A stretch of DNA of 64,000 bases from the NCBI GenBank assembly GCA_031292275.1, contig JARLHL010000012.1, positions 1 to 64,000 of the forward strand, read 5' to 3'. A program made the position numbers and the translations under genes. The notes under the pieces were generated by a model, which made no database searches, had not been told where the DNA came from, and saw only the letters and a list, made by a program, of their open reading frames with translations. Below are positions 63,920 through 64,000 of the stretch, piece after piece. The stretch's first letter is position 1, and each line of letters starts with the position of its first letter. The stretch comes from Desulfocapsaceae bacterium (lineage in GTDB: Bacteria; Desulfobacterota; Desulfobulbia; Desulfobulbales; Desulfocapsaceae).

Positions 63920-64000
63920 TGCAATGGACACTTCCTCTTCATATGGTAACGTTTTATCGGTTTTGTTTGCAGACCCCGCACTCTGACTTCAATATCTGCG

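Noticed and set aside
1-64000. tRNA or rRNA genes
   Set aside because: No cloverleaf with a T-arm GGTTCRANNCC and CCA-side acceptor stem, and no rRNA-like stretch was seen by eye; a covariance search could still find a small RNA.
1-64000. CRISPR array or intact insertion sequence
   Set aside because: No regularly spaced direct repeats and no transposase gene were found; the dispersed repeat is not evenly spaced.

Overview
The window reads as a chromosomal segment of a strictly or mainly anaerobic Gram-negative delta-proteobacterium (Desulfobacterota; a Desulfobulbales-like or Desulfuromonadales-like host fits best). The pointers are: a class I hybrid cluster protein and a ferredoxin-type protein, each behind a TTGAC..GTCAA-type palindrome as in HcpR regulons; an ADP-forming acyl-CoA synthetase beside a CoA-transferase/hydrolase; a YkgJ Cys-cluster protein and a PxxKW Cys-rich protein; a PEP-CTERM protein beside an exopolysaccharide locus; and an MglA-type GTPase with a roadblock protein. 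No rRNA, tRNA, CRISPR array, integrase or intact insertion sequence was seen. Taxonomy is inference from gene content only.

Layout. 0.2-10.9 kb: mixed accessory genes (chemoreceptor, small secreted proteins, a zinc-ribbon membrane protein, a cytidylate-kinase-like protein, a DUF535/VirK protein, TrmO, a MoaE-like protein, a GvpU-like protein, a methyltransferase), separated by long gaps that carry a dispersed repeat. 11-19.2 kb: redox and acyl-CoA metabolism (Hcp, ferredoxin-type protein, YkgJ, acetyl-CoA hydrolase/transferase fused to a GNAT domain, ADP-forming acyl-CoA synthetase, a small CxxC thioredoxin-fold protein). 19.5-21.4 kb: a three-gene envelope operon (SurA-like, HAMP membrane protein, secreted zincin).

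21.4-40.7 kb: a minus-strand exopolysaccharide locus. It holds an initiating polyprenyl-phosphate sugar-phosphate transferase fused to a PilZ domain, three or four glycosyltransferases, an acetyltransferase, a methyltransferase, a Wzx-like flippase, a polymerase and a ligase-like/TPR protein, a Wza-like export protein, an outer-membrane barrel, and a Wzc-type copolymerase/tyrosine kinase. It ends (upstream side) with a PEP-CTERM protein. Together these can build, flip, polymerise and export a polysaccharide, with a plausible cyclic-di-GMP control point at the first step.

41.5-50.4 kb: biosynthesis. leuA is divergent from ilvB-ilvN; psd and pssA (phosphatidylethanolamine synthesis), asd, rsmD and coaD follow. 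leuA has a leader with a strong terminator hairpin just before its ribosome binding site, so attenuation is likely. 50.5-54.9 kb: a minus-strand operon of a roadblock/LC7 protein, an MglA-like GTPase and a 1083-residue acidic protein with three copies of a helical repeat. I consider this the best candidate for an undescribed system. 55.5-64 kb: tatD, a YggS-type PLP protein, a PxxKW protein, a lone pilC, an HU/IHF-type protein, a lone ParB-like protein, and the glyA-nrdR-ribD operon.

A dispersed repeat of about 100 bp (a GC-rich CCAGCATGGCTGGACCAGA-type block plus a long hairpin) occurs in at least six gaps. Domain calls are from reading the sequence; no database search was run.
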